A stretch of 64,000 nt of DNA from a bacterium D16-50 (GTDB lineage: Bacteria; Bacillota; Clostridia; Lachnospirales; Lachnospiraceae). The stretch lies in NCBI GenBank assembly GCA_003612485.1, contig RAZA01000006.1:146261-210260 (forward strand), given 5' to 3'. Below the pieces are notes generated by a model, which did not search any database, had not been told where the DNA came from, and was given only the letters and a program-made list of their open reading frames with translations. The position numbers and the translations under genes were made by a program. Each line of letters begins with the position of its first letter. The stretch's first letter is position 1. Shown piece by piece: positions 8,286-17,867 of the stretch.

Positions 8286-9518
8286 ATGAGGAGAAGAGTG
8301 GTGATTACGGGCATGGGCGCGGTGACGCCCATCGGCATCGGCGTGGAGGAGTTTTGGGCCGGCATTCAGGAGGAGAGAATCGGCTTCGGACCGATTACAA
8401 GCTTTGACGCATCCGGCTACAAGTGCAGGCTTGCGGCAGAGGTCAAGGGGTTCGAGCCGGAAAAGTACATGGATAAGAAGGCAGCCAGACGCATGGAGCC
8501 TTTCTGCCGGTATGCGGTGGCTGCGGCAGGGGAGGCCATGGCGGATGCGGGGCTGAACATGGAGAAGGAGGACGCTTATAGGATAGGCTGCTGCGTAGGC
8601 AGCGGCATCGGGAGCCTGCAGGCCATGGAGAGAGAGTATGCCAGACTGACGGAGAAGGGGCCCGGCAGGGTGAGTCCCCTTTTCGTGCCCATGATGATAT
8701 CCAACATGGCGGCGGGCAACGTGAGCATTGCCTTCGGCCTGAAGGGCAAGAGCCTCAATGTGGTCACGGCCTGCGCCAGCGGCACCCATTCCATCGGGGA
8801 GGCATTTCGATCTATTCAGTACGGTGAGCTGGACGCCTGCGTGGCCGGCGGCGCGGAGGGGGCCGTGACGCCTCTGGGCATCGCAGGCTTCTGCGCGCTG
8901 AACGCGCTGTCGGAGAGTCAGGATCCTCGTAGATGCTCCATTCCCTTCGACAAGGACAGAAGCGGATTTGTCATGGGCGAGGGAGCGGGAATCGTGGTTT
9001 TGGAGGAACTGGAGCACGCGAAGGCAAGAGGGGCTCATGTCTACGGGGAGGTGCTGGGCTACGGCTGCAGCTCCGATGCCTATCATATCACTTCCCCCGC
9101 GGAGGACGGTTCCGGCGCGGCCAGAGCCATGAGCAATGCGCTGGAGGACGGCGGTATAAGGCCGGAGCAGCTGACCTACATCAACGCCCACGGGACAGCC
9201 ACCCATCTCAATGATTTGTTCGAGACCAGAGCCATCAAGCTGGCGTTCGGGAGCCATGCGGCCAGTCTTAAGATCAATTCAACCAAGTCCATGATCGGGC
9301 ATCTTCTGGGCGCGGCGGGCGCGGTGGAGTTCATCGCCTGCGCGAAGCAGGTGCAGGAGGGCTATATCCATAGGACGGTGGGGCTTCTTGAGTCGGAGGA
9401 GGAACTGGATCTGAACTACTGCCGGGAAAGCTATCGGGAGCAGGTGCCCTACGCCCTCAGTAATTCGCTGGGCTTCGGGGGACATAATGCCAGTATTTTG
9501 ATGGGACGATATGAATAA
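8286..9518 (+). CDS. fabF: 3-oxoacyl-ACP synthase II
   Basis: A 410-residue condensing enzyme of the thiolase fold. The Cys-His-His triad is Cys163 (TACASG), His302 (NAHGTAT) and His339 (MIGHLLGAAG). It elongates acyl-ACP with malonyl-ACP and helps set membrane fluidity. GGAG lies 6 nt before the ATG at 8286; an in-frame TTG at 8274 has no usable site. In related clusters accB often follows fabF; here fabZ follows after only 24 bp. Confidence 0.96.
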   Translation: MRRRVVITGMGAVTPIGIGVEEFWAGIQEERIGFGPITSFDASGYKCRLAAEVKGFEPEKYMDKKAARRMEPFCRYAVAAAGEAMADAGLNMEKEDAYRIGCCVGSGIGSLQAMEREYARLTEKGPGRVSPLFVPMMISNMAAGNVSIAFGLKGKSLNVVTACASGTHSIGEAFRSIQYGELDACVAGGAEGAVTPLGIAGFCALNALSESQDPRRCSIPFDKDRSGFVMGEGAGIVVLEELEHAKARGAHVYGEVLGYGCSSDAYHITSPAEDGSGAARAMSNALEDGGIRPEQLTYINAHGTATHLNDLFETRAIKLAFGSHAASLKINSTKSMIGHLLGAAGAVEFIACAKQVQEGYIHRTVGLLESEEELDLNYCRESYREQVPYALSNSLGFGGHNASILMGRYE

Positions 9519-9542
9519 GATTCCATAAGGGAGACAAAGGTT

Positions 9543-9971
9543 ATGTCATTGTATACGGCAAAGGAAATCATGGAAATCATTCCCCATAGGTATCCCTTTT
9601 TGTTGATAGATACCATAGAGGAGCTGGAGCCGGGGGTCCGGGGGGTAGGGCGCAAATGCGTCAGCATGAACGAGCCCTTTTTTCAGGGACATTTTCCGGG
9701 AAATCCGGTGATGCCGGGGGTTCTGATCATAGAGGCTCTGGCTCAGGTGGGGGCCGTGGCTCTATTGTCCCAGCCGGAGTGGAAGGGGCGCACCGCTTAC
9801 TTCGCAGGAATAGACAAGGCCAGATTCCGGCAGAAGGTGGTGCCGGGAGACGTGCTGACCTTGGAGACAGTGATTCTCAAGGTAAAGGGCCCCGTGGGCG
9901 TGGGAAAGGCCGTGGCTGCCGTGAACGGAAAGGTGGCCGCAGAGGCGGAGCTGACCTTCGCCCTTGGATAA
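9543..9971 (+). CDS. fabZ: 3-hydroxyacyl-ACP dehydratase
   Basis: A 142-residue hot-dog-fold enzyme. [11 protein letters not shown], the catalytic His in [11 protein letters not shown] and the Glu in IEALAQ are all present. It dehydrates 3-hydroxyacyl-ACP to trans-2-enoyl-ACP. The start has GGGAGACAAAGG just upstream. It lies between fabF and the fused accDA. Confidence 0.96.
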   Translation: MSLYTAKEIMEIIPHRYPFLLIDTIEELEPGVRGVGRKCVSMNEPFFQGHFPGNPVMPGVLIIEALAQVGAVALLSQPEWKGRTAYFAGIDKARFRQKVVPGDVLTLETVILKVKGPVGVGKAVAAVNGKVAAEAELTFALG

Positions 9972-10012
9972 AAACAGTCTCAAAAAGGAAACTGGAATTA
10001 GAGGTGAAAGAA

Positions 10013-11833
10013 ATGAGCAGGTTGCTGGATCGTACAAAGGTGGGAAAGTATATTTTGTTGAAACAGAAGCGTTCGGATTTCTTTACCAAATGGAAGGATT
10101 CCGAAAAGCAGGCAGCCGGAACGGCAGGCTCCGGGCCCGAAGCGGAGACCTCCGAGGAAAAGCGTAAGGAGTCGGAGGATCTGCGTAACAGAGAAGGATA
10201 TAAGATACGCTGTCCTAAGTGCGGGAAGTCGGTGGACCGGGACCGGGTGGTGAAGAGGAAATATATCTGCTATGAATGCAATGGGTATTTCCGGGTCAAA
10301 GTGAACAACCGCATCCGTATGGTCGCTGATCCTCATAGCTTTGAGCCTTGGTTTACGGATATGCCCGTATCCAATCCGCTGGACTATGAAGGATATGAGG
10401 AAAAGCTGGCCGGAGCCAGAGAAAAGACAGGTCTGGAGGAAGCGGTGACAGTGGGACAGTGCAAGGTGTTCGGTGAGGACATGGTGCTGGGGATCTGTGA
10501 CTCCAGATTTCTCATGGCCAGCATGGGCCATGTGGTGGGGGAGAAGATCACTGCCGCCATTGAACGGGCCATTGAGAGAAGGCTGCCCGTTTTTCTGTTC
10601 TGCTGTTCGGGAGGCGCCAGAATGCAGGAGGGCATCGTCTCTCTGATGCAGATGGCCAAGACTTCTGCGGCCGTGCGGAAGCTGGGGGAGGCCGGGCTGC
10701 TGTACTGCACCGTGCTCACGGATCCCACCACGGGAGGCGTGACTGCCAGCTTCGCCATGCTTGGGGATGTGATCATGGCGGAGCCGGGCGCGCTGATCGG
10801 ATTTGCCGGGCCCAGAGTCATTCGGCAAACCATCGGTCAGGAGCTGCCGGAGGGCTTTCAGACTTCGGAGTTTCTGGTGGAGCATGGCATCATTGACGGT
10901 ATCGTAAAGAGGGAGAACCTGAAAAAGACTATCTATTTCCTGATCAAGGCCCATCAGGGCAGGGAGGGGGAGTACGCCCGCTTTCTGCCGGGAACGGAGA
11001 ACCATTTCATTTTGAGCGAGGTGCTGAAGGAACAGTCTTGGAACGAGAGGCCCCGCAATGCCTGGGACAAGGTGAGGGCGGTGCGGAGGGTGGAGAGGGC
11101 CTCCGCCTGCGACTACATAGAGCATATCTTTGATTCCTTCGTGGAAGCCCACGGAGACAGGAGCTTCCGGGACGATCCGGCCATCATAGGAGGCATCGGC
11201 TTTCTGGACGGCCAGCCGGTGACTGTGATCGCCCAGCACAAAGGAAAGGATGTGCGGGAGTGTCAGGAGAGAAACTACGGCATGCCTATGCCGGAGGGCT
11301 ATCGCAAGGCTTTGCGCCTTATGAAGCAGGCGGAGAAATTTCACCGCCCCATCGTCAGCTTCGTGAATACCTCCGGGGCCTTCTGCGGCATCGAGGCGGA
11401 GGAGCGGGGGCAGGGGGAGGCCATCGCCCGGAGCCTGACGGAGATGTCGGCCCTGAAGGTGCCTGTCCTTTGTATTTTCATCGGAGAGGGAGGCAGCGGC
11501 GGCGCGCTTGCCACCGGCGTGGGAAATCAGGTGTGGATGCTGGAAAACGCCACTTATTCCATATTGTCCCCGGAGGGCTTCGCGTCCATATTGTGGAAGG
11601 ATTCCACAAAGGCCAAGGAAGCCAGCGAGATCATGCGCATTACGGCTCAGGACTTAAAGGAACTGGGCATTATCGAGAAGATCATTCCTGAGTTCGGGGG
11701 CGCGGACGCTGGGACGGCTTCGGCCATAGGGGGCTACCTGAAGGAACAGATCAAGGGATTTCTGAAGGAGTTTCAGGGAATGACGGGAGAGGAGATCGCG
11801 GCGCAAAGGTATGAGAGATTCCGCAGATTCTGA
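10013..11833 (+). CDS. accDA: Fused acetyl-CoA carboxylase carboxyltransferase, beta-alpha (AccD-AccA)
   Basis: A 606-residue fusion. The first ~330 residues are AccD-like, with a zinc ribbon (CPKCG and CYECN pairs), [10 protein letters not shown] and TDPTTGGV motifs. After a short linker the rest is AccA-like, with [28 protein letters not shown] and a C-terminal helix. It transfers CO2 from carboxybiotin to acetyl-CoA to make malonyl-CoA. GAGGTG lies 6 nt before the ATG. The biotin carrier (AccB) and biotin carboxylase (AccC) it needs are not in this cluster. Confidence 0.93.
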   Translation: MSRLLDRTKVGKYILLKQKRSDFFTKWKDSEKQAAGTAGSGPEAETSEEKRKESEDLRNREGYKIRCPKCGKSVDRDRVVKRKYICYECNGYFRVKVNNRIRMVADPHSFEPWFTDMPVSNPLDYEGYEEKLAGAREKTGLEEAVTVGQCKVFGEDMVLGICDSRFLMASMGHVVGEKITAAIERAIERRLPVFLFCCSGGARMQEGIVSLMQMAKTSAAVRKLGEAGLLYCTVLTDPTTGGVTASFAMLGDVIMAEPGALIGFAGPRVIRQTIGQELPEGFQTSEFLVEHGIIDGIVKRENLKKTIYFLIKAHQGREGEYARFLPGTENHFILSEVLKEQSWNERPRNAWDKVRAVRRVERASACDYIEHIFDSFVEAHGDRSFRDDPAIIGGIGFLDGQPVTVIAQHKGKDVRECQERNYGMPMPEGYRKALRLMKQAEKFHRPIVSFVNTSGAFCGIEAEERGQGEAIARSLTEMSALKVPVLCIFIGEGGSGGALATGVGNQVWMLENATYSILSPEGFASILWKDSTKAKEASEIMRITAQDLKELGIIEKIIPEFGGADAGTASAIGGYLKEQIKGFLKEFQGMTGEEIAAQRYERFRRF

Positions 11834-11952
11834 GACAGTGTAGGGCAAAGGTTCCATTTTCCGGATCCCGGCGTTGATATGGGAGGATATGGGAGAGATT
11901 GGGCAAGGACGGCGGCGCTGAAAGATTTCGATAGAAAGGATGGTTTATAGGG

Positions 11953-12927
11953 ATGTCTGTTAGGATAATAGGAACCGGAAGCGCATTGCCTGTTAGATGC
12001 GTTGGCAATGGGGAGCTGGAAGCTTTGGTGGATACCTCTGACGAATGGATCAGGGAGCGCACGGGAATCTGCAGCAGATATGTGTCCACCGGGGAGACCG
12101 TGGCGTCTCTGGCGGCGGCAGCCTGCGCCCATGCTCTCGAGGACGCCGGGAAGGAGAGCGGGGAGGTGGAGCTGCTGCTGATCGCCACTTGCACACCGGA
12201 GGATGCCCTGCCCTGCGTCGCATGTCAGGTGCAGGAGAGGATCGGGGCGGTGAACGCCGTGGCCTTCGACCTGAATGCGGCCTGCGCCGGCTTTCTGTTT
12301 GCCCTGCACACGGCATGGGCATACATCGAAGCGGGAATCTATAGGAATGCTCTGGTGGCAGGAGCGGAGGTGCTGTCCAAGATCATAGACTGGACGGACA
12401 GGGGAACCTGCATTCTGTTCGGTGACGGCGCGGGGGCCGTGTATCTGGAGAAATGCGAAACGGGGGGGCAAAACGGCATTCTGGGCTTTGCGCAGCATTC
12501 CGACGGCAGGCGGGGACCGGTGCTGTCCTGCGTCGGGAGACAGAGTGGCAATCCATATTTCCGGCAGGAGCCTTTGTATCCATATGTGAGGATGGACGGC
12601 AGGGAGGTATTTGCCTTTGCCGTGCGTCAGGTGCCTGAGGCCATCAGGGAGGCAGTGGGAAAGGCGGGGATAGGAGTGGAGGATGTGGACCTATTCGTGC
12701 TCCATCAGGCCAATAGGAGGATTCTGGAGGGAATTGCCAAAAGGCTGTCCGTGGACATGGAGCGCTTTCCTATGAATCTGGATAGGGTGGGAAACACTTC
12801 TTCCGCCGCCATCCCCCTTCTTTTGGATGAACTGAGACACAATGGGCGCATAGTCCCCGGAATGACTCTGGTGCTCTCAGGCTTCGGCGCCGGACTTACC
12901 TACGGGGCCTGCGTGCTGAGATGGTAA
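11953..12927 (+). CDS. fabH: 3-oxoacyl-ACP synthase III
   Basis: A 324-residue initiating condensing enzyme joining acetyl-CoA or branched acyl-CoA to malonyl-ACP. The Cys-His-Asn triad is Cys111 (NAACAGF), His251 (LHQANRR) and Asn281 (GNTSSA). The C-terminus ends in GFGAGLTYGACVLRW, as is typical. It follows accDA after 119 bp. Its position late in the cluster, just before fabT, reverses the fabT-fabH order common in lactic acid bacteria. Confidence 0.96.
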   Translation: MSVRIIGTGSALPVRCVGNGELEALVDTSDEWIRERTGICSRYVSTGETVASLAAAACAHALEDAGKESGEVELLLIATCTPEDALPCVACQVQERIGAVNAVAFDLNAACAGFLFALHTAWAYIEAGIYRNALVAGAEVLSKIIDWTDRGTCILFGDGAGAVYLEKCETGGQNGILGFAQHSDGRRGPVLSCVGRQSGNPYFRQEPLYPYVRMDGREVFAFAVRQVPEAIREAVGKAGIGVEDVDLFVLHQANRRILEGIAKRLSVDMERFPMNLDRVGNTSSAAIPLLLDELRHNGRIVPGMTLVLSGFGAGLTYGACVLRW

Positions 12928-12936
12928 AGGTTGTCC

Positions 12937-12964
12937 TTGACATTTTCTGAAAAGTTGGTACATT
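12937..12964 (+). promoter_or_regulatory. Possible internal promoter for fabT-cls
   Basis: TTGACA (12937-12942) and TACATT (12959-12964) with a 16-nt spacer, directly after the fabH stop. It would give the repressor gene its own transcript. Confidence 0.45.
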
Positions 12965-13017
12965 TATATTAGCCGTGGTTGGGGCGATTGCGGTCAAAGG
13001 AGGATAGCGGCGGCGAG

Positions 13018-13476
13018 ATGGCACAGAATACGAAGCGTTCCATAAACGAACTGCTGGTGAGCTTGTTCAACCATGTGATGGCTCTGGAGGCAAAGGCGGT
13101 CATCACGGAGGAGTATAAGGACATCACCAACAATGACATGCATATCATAGAGGCCATCGGAGTGGAAGAGCCCAGAAACATGTCCGTGATAGCCCGCAGG
13201 CTTTCCGTGACGGTAGGGACCCTGACCACAAATATGAATGGATTGGAGAAAAAAGGCTATATTAGAAGAGAGCGCAGCCTGAAGGACAAGCGGGTGGTGC
13301 ATGTGACCCTCACGGAGAAGGGGAGAAAGGCCTTTTTTCATCACCGGGATTTTCATAAGAAAATGATCAAGGCAATTTTGAAGGACTTAAGCGGGGAGGA
13401 GATGGAGATTCTTTATAGGTGTTTGGAGAATCTCAACGGATTTCTGGAGCCGGACGACGGAAATGCGGGGGAATGA
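13018..13476 (+). CDS. fabT: MarR-family regulator, FabT-like repressor of fatty-acid synthesis
   Basis: A 152-residue winged-helix protein. The N-terminus (INELLVSLFNHVM) and the recognition region (MSVIARRLSVTVGTLTTNMNGLEKKGYIRRERSLKDKRVVHVTLTE, here paraphrased by its key blocks) are typical of the FabT branch of MarR. FabT proteins bind TTTGA/TCAAA boxes, aided by acyl-ACP, and a paired box lies at the acpP promoter. AAAGGAGG is 14 nt before the ATG, longer than usual, but no other start codon lies between. Most likely the local regulator of this operon. Confidence 0.85.
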   Translation: MAQNTKRSINELLVSLFNHVMALEAKAVITEEYKDITNNDMHIIEAIGVEEPRNMSVIARRLSVTVGTLTTNMNGLEKKGYIRRERSLKDKRVVHVTLTEKGRKAFFHHRDFHKKMIKAILKDLSGEEMEILYRCLENLNGFLEPDDGNAGE

Positions 13477-13549
13477 ATGGTTCGGCCCTTCAGGCAGGCC
13501 TTGAAAAGGCGTAAAAGAGGTCCTTTGATGAGGCCGGAAGGTGGTATGG

Positions 13550-15109
13550 ATGAGTACGAGTGAAAAGGGCGACAGAAGGTTCGGCGGAATCAAGACGGTG
13601 ATATATGGCCGCACCATCGTGATACTGCTGGGTTTTCTTGCGCAGCTGATTCTGCTGGCGGCAGGATATTACCTGCTCAGGAACTATAATTTCCTTTTTT
13701 ATATATTGTTTTTGTGCATCAGCGCCGTTGCGCTGGTGTATATTTTTAATACGCCGGGAAATCCGGACGTGAAACTGACATGGATGTTTCCCATTGCCAT
13801 TTTTCCGGTATTCGGTTCCATCTTCTACATGACCATCACTTTTCAGCCGGGAACCACGGTGATGTACGATAGGCTTAGAATCCTTTCTGAGCATACGAAG
13901 AAATACGTGCCCCTAAGGCCCCTGACCAGAGGGAGGCTGCGGGAGGAAAGCCCTCACATGGGGCAGCTGGCTTATTATCTGGAGAGGCGGGACAACAGTC
14001 CTGTGTATGAGAATACGCAGGTGAAGTATTACCCCTTGGGGGACGGCCAGTTCGTGGATATGGTGGAGGAGCTGAGAAAGGCCGAGAAATTCATTTTTCT
14101 GGAGTTCTTCATCGTCCATGAGGGCAGGATGTTGGACACGATTCTGGAGATTCTGAGGGAAAAGGCGAAGCAGGGTGTGGAGGTGCGGTTCATGTATGAC
14201 GGCACCAATGTATTGCTCAACCTTCCCAGTTTTTTTCCGAAGCTCATGGAGGACGAGGGCATCCGCTGTAAGATGTTCGCGCCGATCAGGCCTGTCTTTT
14301 CTCCCCACTACAATAATCGGGATCATCGGAAGATACTGGTCATCGACGGCAAGGTGGCTTTTACGGGGGGCATTAATCTGGCGGACGAGTATATCAATGA
14401 GAAGAACCGCTTCGGCCATTGGAAGGACGCGGGAGCCATGGTCAGGGGCGACGCGGTGGAGAGATTCACCTATATGTTTCTGGAGATGTGGAATGAGTCC
14501 GAGACAGGGCCGGAGAATTATGGGGCCTATGTCCTGCCGGAGGAGGCGGCAAGGCCCAGCGACGGGTATGTGATTCCTTACAGTGTCTGCCCTCTGGGGC
14601 CGGAGCGGGTGGGGGAGAGGGTGTATCTGGACATCATCAATACGGCCCACACCTATGTGCATATCATGACCCCTTACCTGATATTGGATTATCAGATGCT
14701 TATGGCGCTGATCTATGCCGCCGGCAGGGGCGTGGAGGTGGTTATCATCATGCCTCACATTCCCGACAAGAAGTATGCGTTCATGCTTGCAAAGACATAT
14801 TATAATCAGCTTCTGGAGGCAGGGGTGAGAATCTGTGAGTATGAGCCGGGCTTTGTGCATGCAAAGGTATTTGTGTCCGATGACGTGAAGGCGGTGGTGG
14901 GCACGGTGAATCTGGACTATAGAAGTTTGTACCATCATTTTGAATGCGGGCTGATTTTGTATAAGAATTCCCAGATAGCGCTGATGGAGGAGGATATCAA
15001 AGATACTCTGAAAAAATGTATTGAGATGACCGTGGAGGACTACAGAAAGCTGAAGCTGACGGATCGGGCGCTGGGAAGGATCATGAGGTTTTTGGCGCCG
15101 CTGATGTAG
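13550..15109 (+). CDS. cls: Cardiolipin synthase
   Basis: A 519-residue phospholipase-D-family membrane enzyme. Two hydrophobic segments lie in the first ~90 residues, followed by two HKD motifs: one beginning HRKILVIDG and one beginning HAKVFVSDD with VGTVNLDYRS. It condenses phosphatidylglycerol molecules to cardiolipin. The ATG at 13550 follows GGAAGGTGG by a few bases; a GTG at 13541 is the alternative. It is the last gene before a strong terminator, so membrane lipid assembly and fatty-acid synthesis are encoded together. Confidence 0.93.
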   Translation: MSTSEKGDRRFGGIKTVIYGRTIVILLGFLAQLILLAAGYYLLRNYNFLFYILFLCISAVALVYIFNTPGNPDVKLTWMFPIAIFPVFGSIFYMTITFQPGTTVMYDRLRILSEHTKKYVPLRPLTRGRLREESPHMGQLAYYLERRDNSPVYENTQVKYYPLGDGQFVDMVEELRKAEKFIFLEFFIVHEGRMLDTILEILREKAKQGVEVRFMYDGTNVLLNLPSFFPKLMEDEGIRCKMFAPIRPVFSPHYNNRDHRKILVIDGKVAFTGGINLADEYINEKNRFGHWKDAGAMVRGDAVERFTYMFLEMWNESETGPENYGAYVLPEEAARPSDGYVIPYSVCPLGPERVGERVYLDIINTAHTYVHIMTPYLILDYQMLMALIYAAGRGVEVVIIMPHIPDKKYAFMLAKTYYNQLLEAGVRICEYEPGFVHAKVFVSDDVKAVVGTVNLDYRSLYHHFECGLILYKNSQIALMEEDIKDTLKKCIEMTVEDYRKLKLTDRALGRIMRFLAPLM

Positions 15110-15118
15110 GGCGTTATG

Positions 15119-15147
15119 GGGCAGGTTTTGACCTGCCCGTTTTTTAT
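15119..15147 (+). terminator. Rho-independent terminator of the fab-cls block
   Basis: GGGCAGG (15119-15125) and CCTGCCC (15132-15138) form a 7-bp stem, followed by GTTTTTTATT. Confidence 0.9.
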
Positions 15148-15151
15148 TCAT

Positions 15152-15199
15152 AACAATAGAAGACTCGCGAAGCGTGGCTTCTATTGTTTCAGCTGAAAC
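15152..15199 (+). repeat. Palindromic intergenic repeat, copy A
   Basis: AACAATAGAAG (15152-15162) and CTTCTATTGTT (15178-15188) are a perfect 11-bp inverted repeat around a core ACTCGCGAAGCGTGG; a second palindrome GTTTCAGCTGAAAC overlaps its right end and is followed by TTTTTT. A diverged copy is at 61411-61445. Confidence 0.6.
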
Positions 15200-15335
15200 T
15201 TTTTTGCGCAAAGATCGTCTATAGTCTCAGAGGGGAGCGGAAAGGATGCCAAAGCGCGCTTAAAAGATGCGTGAAGGGCGGTTGGGAAGCAGTCTTACCG
15301 CCAGAGGCAAAGGGACGGGAATAGGAGGGCAGAGT

Positions 15336-15896
15336 TTGAAAGATACGGAAATAATTGATTTGTACTGGGCCAGAGATCAGCAGGCGATCGCGGAGACGCA
15401 GAAGGCCTATGGAAAATACTGCTACAGCATCGCATGGCATATTCTGTTCAACAAGGAGGATTCGGATGAATGCGTCAACGATACCTGGCTGAGGGCTTGG
15501 AATGCCATCCCGCCCAAAAGGCCGGGGAGGCTGGAGGTATTCTTGGGCACTATCACGAGGAATCTCTCTCTGGACAGGTGGAAGGAAAGGCATACTATGA
15601 AAAGAGGAAACGGGGAAATGATGCTGGCTCTGGACGAGCTGGCGGAATGTGTGCCGGACATGCACGGCACGGAAGAGCAGGTGGAGGCGGCGGAGCTGGA
15701 ACGTCTGTTGAACGAATTCCTGCATTCGCTTCCGGAAAGGGAATGCAATGTGTTTCTGCGCAGATATTGGTACGTGGAAGAATACAATGAAATCGCAAAG
15801 CGATATGGGATGAAGCTGAACACGGTGAAGACATGTCTGTTTCGCACTAGGGCGAAGCTACGCAGTTATCTGGAGGAGGAAGGGGTGATAGTATGA
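15336..15896 (+). CDS. ECF-type RNA polymerase sigma factor
   Basis: A 186-residue sigma-70 family protein with region 2 (DECVNDTWLRAW and an ITRNLSLDRW block) and region 4 (LPERECNVFLRRYWYVEEYNEI followed by an HTH), and no regions 1 or 3. The start is the unusual TTG at 15336, chosen because AGGAGG lies 8 nt upstream (15322-15327) and homologous sigma factors begin near this point. The stop overlaps the next gene by four bases (ATGA), so the partner is a probable anti-sigma factor. The stimulus is not evident. Confidence 0.88.
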   Translation: MKDTEIIDLYWARDQQAIAETQKAYGKYCYSIAWHILFNKEDSDECVNDTWLRAWNAIPPKRPGRLEVFLGTITRNLSLDRWKERHTMKRGNGEMMLALDELAECVPDMHGTEEQVEAAELERLLNEFLHSLPERECNVFLRRYWYVEEYNEIAKRYGMKLNTVKTCLFRTRAKLRSYLEEEGVIV

Positions 15897-17062
15897 GCAG
15901 AGATAGGGACGAAGGCATGAGGGAGCATGCGCTGAGGATTATGGAAGCGCTGTCCGGTGTGGACGAGGAGCTTCTGGAGCGCAGCGGCAGGGAGCGGCAG
16001 CGCCGAAACCTGACAGCGCCGGGGCATAGGAGGGCATCCCGGACCGGGGCTGTCGGCTCCCGCAAGCGCCCTATATGGCAGGCGGCAGGCGCTTGGGCAG
16101 CAGCGCTGTGCCTTGGCGTGGCGGGCATTGCCAGCTGGAGCGCATACGGACAACGGGGGGGAGCCGGAGACGGAAGTCCCCTGGTAAAAAGCGGCACCGT
16201 CTATGAGGAGAACGGAATGGATATGGCGGGAGGCCAGAACGATTATCCGGGAGACGCTCCGGAGTGTGAGGGCGCGGCAGACGTGGAAGAACATCAGAAA
16301 CTCGGCCCGGCCCAAGGGGATGTGGCAGCCCAAGGAAACGGCGCGGCACAAGGGGATGGCACGGTCCAAGGAAACGGCGCGGCACAGGAAAACAGCTCCG
16401 TGAAAGATAATAGCGCGGTACACACAGGCGTGGAGTCTGCCGGAAACTATGGCGATACGGGCCGGAAGGATGGCTTGCCACAGAATATTGATTCAGAGAA
16501 TACCGGGAGCTTCGGACAAAATGATACAGAAGATGGTATGACGGAGATCGTAGACGGCTGCGGCAAGCTAAACGCCATAGAATATTCCCTGCAGGCGGCT
16601 GGTCAGATAGAGGGGCTGGGGGAGTATGTGCCCGAAACACTGCCGGAAGGCTATAAATTTGAGAGCGCCTACAGCAATCAGGATCTGGATAGAGAGAACC
16701 TTACAGTGAGCTGGAGCAGAGGAATGGATATGATCCTGCTGCATCTGGAGCAGACACAGGGAACCGTGGAAACCGTGGACGTGGAAAAGCCGGAGATCTA
16801 TGATGAGCGTCTCTATGAAGTTCCCTATGGGGAGACGGTGCCGGAGGAATATCGGCAGGTATTTCAGGATCCGGTGTTCGCGCTGGAGGATTTCAGCTTG
16901 GAGATCGTGGAGAGCCGGATGAAGGCTTATGAGGACAGCGGGGACACAGCCACACCCAGAGGCAATTTCAAGGTTCTGTATCCTGACGGGGTTCTGGTAT
17001 CCTTCAACGGGCGGGGCACGGCTCAGGAGATATGGGACATGTTCTGCTCCATGGGGCCCTGA
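15893..17062 (+). CDS. Membrane-anchored anti-sigma-like protein with DUF4367-type C-terminus
   Basis: A 389-residue protein. About 60 cytosolic residues precede one transmembrane helix (AAGAWAAALCLGVAGIASW). An extracytoplasmic low-complexity stretch follows, with 6-residue AAQGNG/AAQGDG/TVQGNG repeats. The C-terminal ~140 residues (PETLPEGYKFESAY, later a YPDGVLVSFNGRG block) resemble DUF4367, found on anti-sigma factors of Clostridia. ATGA overlap with the sigma gene suggests tight stoichiometry. It presumably holds the sigma factor at the membrane until an envelope signal; this is inference from topology and pairing. Confidence 0.75.
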   Translation: MSRDRDEGMREHALRIMEALSGVDEELLERSGRERQRRNLTAPGHRRASRTGAVGSRKRPIWQAAGAWAAALCLGVAGIASWSAYGQRGGAGDGSPLVKSGTVYEENGMDMAGGQNDYPGDAPECEGAADVEEHQKLGPAQGDVAAQGNGAAQGDGTVQGNGAAQENSSVKDNSAVHTGVESAGNYGDTGRKDGLPQNIDSENTGSFGQNDTEDGMTEIVDGCGKLNAIEYSLQAAGQIEGLGEYVPETLPEGYKFESAYSNQDLDRENLTVSWSRGMDMILLHLEQTQGTVETVDVEKPEIYDERLYEVPYGETVPEEYRQVFQDPVFALEDFSLEIVESRMKAYEDSGDTATPRGNFKVLYPDGVLVSFNGRGTAQEIWDMFCSMGP

Positions 17063-17149
17063 AGGGCCGGACGGGGACGGTTTGGCAAGAAGCGCTGAGA
17101 ATGGCCGCTGAGGATGCGGCATTGACGGGGCGGCGCAGCCGCGGCAAAG

Positions 17150-17854
17150 CTATAGGGCCGTGACTGCGTCGTTTTCGCGCATTCGATATCCGATGCCTAC
17201 TTCCGTGAACACATATTGGGGCTGGGCAGGATTCTGCTCTATTTTTCGGCGGATGTTTGCCATGTTCACCCGCAGAATTTGGTTGTTTCCGTCTATGTAA
17301 GGCCCCCAGATATTGTTCATGATGAAATTGTAGGTCAGCACCCGCCCTGAATTTTTCGCCAGCAGGGTCAGGAGCTGGTATTCGATCTGAGTCAGGTGAA
17401 TCTGTTTTCCCTGAAGCAGCACCAGCCGTTTCTGGAAGTTGATCTCAAGATCCAGTGCCCTATATGTGGTCGCGGGGGAGCTGCCGCTGTTGTGGCGCAG
17501 GGAAGTGCGTATCCGGGCCATGAGCTCTGCGATGCCAAAGGGCTTGGTGATATAGTCGTCAGCGCCCATGTCCAGAGCCTTGACCTTTTCCTGCTCCTCG
17601 TTGCGGGCGGAAATGATGATGATGGGAACATGGCTCCAGAGCCGGATTTTCTGCAGCACTTCACAGCCGTCTACATCGGGAAGCCCCAAATCCAGCAGAA
17701 TCACGTCGGGACAGAGGGAGGCGGCCAGACTTAATCCCTCCCGTCCGGTAAACGCTGCTCTGACCCGGTAGCCGTTTCCGCTCAGGGTGGTGGTGATAAA
17801 GGAACAGATGCTTTTGTCGTCTTCTATTACCAGTATACTGAGTCTTGCAGTCAT
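17150..17854 (-). CDS. Response regulator, KdpE/OmpR type
   Basis: A 234-residue protein with a receiver domain (EDD pocket, phospho-acceptor Asp55 in LLDLGLPD, conserved Lys in ITKPF) and an OmpR-type winged helix. The closing GIGYRM is typical of KdpE-like regulators. It follows the histidine kinase gene on the same strand, separated by a 168-bp spacer that contains a duplicated repeat. No kdpFABC genes are present in the window, so potassium control is not assured. Confidence 0.88.
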   Translation of the reverse strand: MTARLSILVIEDDKSICSFITTTLSGNGYRVRAAFTGREGLSLAASLCPDVILLDLGLPDVDGCEVLQKIRLWSHVPIIIISARNEEQEKVKALDMGADDYITKPFGIAELMARIRTSLRHNSGSSPATTYRALDLEINFQKRLVLLQGKQIHLTQIEYQLLTLLAKNSGRVLTYNFIMNNIWGPYIDGNNQILRVNMANIRRKIEQNPAQPQYVFTEVGIGYRMRENDAVTAL

Positions 17855-17867
17855 ATGGAGTCCTCCT

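Noticed and set aside
9998..11344. A 448-codon minus-strand frame opposite accDA
   Set aside because: Shadow of a well-conserved coding sequence; no motif or ribosome binding site.
16311..16400. Repeats in the anti-sigma-like gene as a mobile element
   Set aside because: They are in-frame 6-residue low-complexity repeats in an extracytoplasmic linker, a common feature of such proteins.
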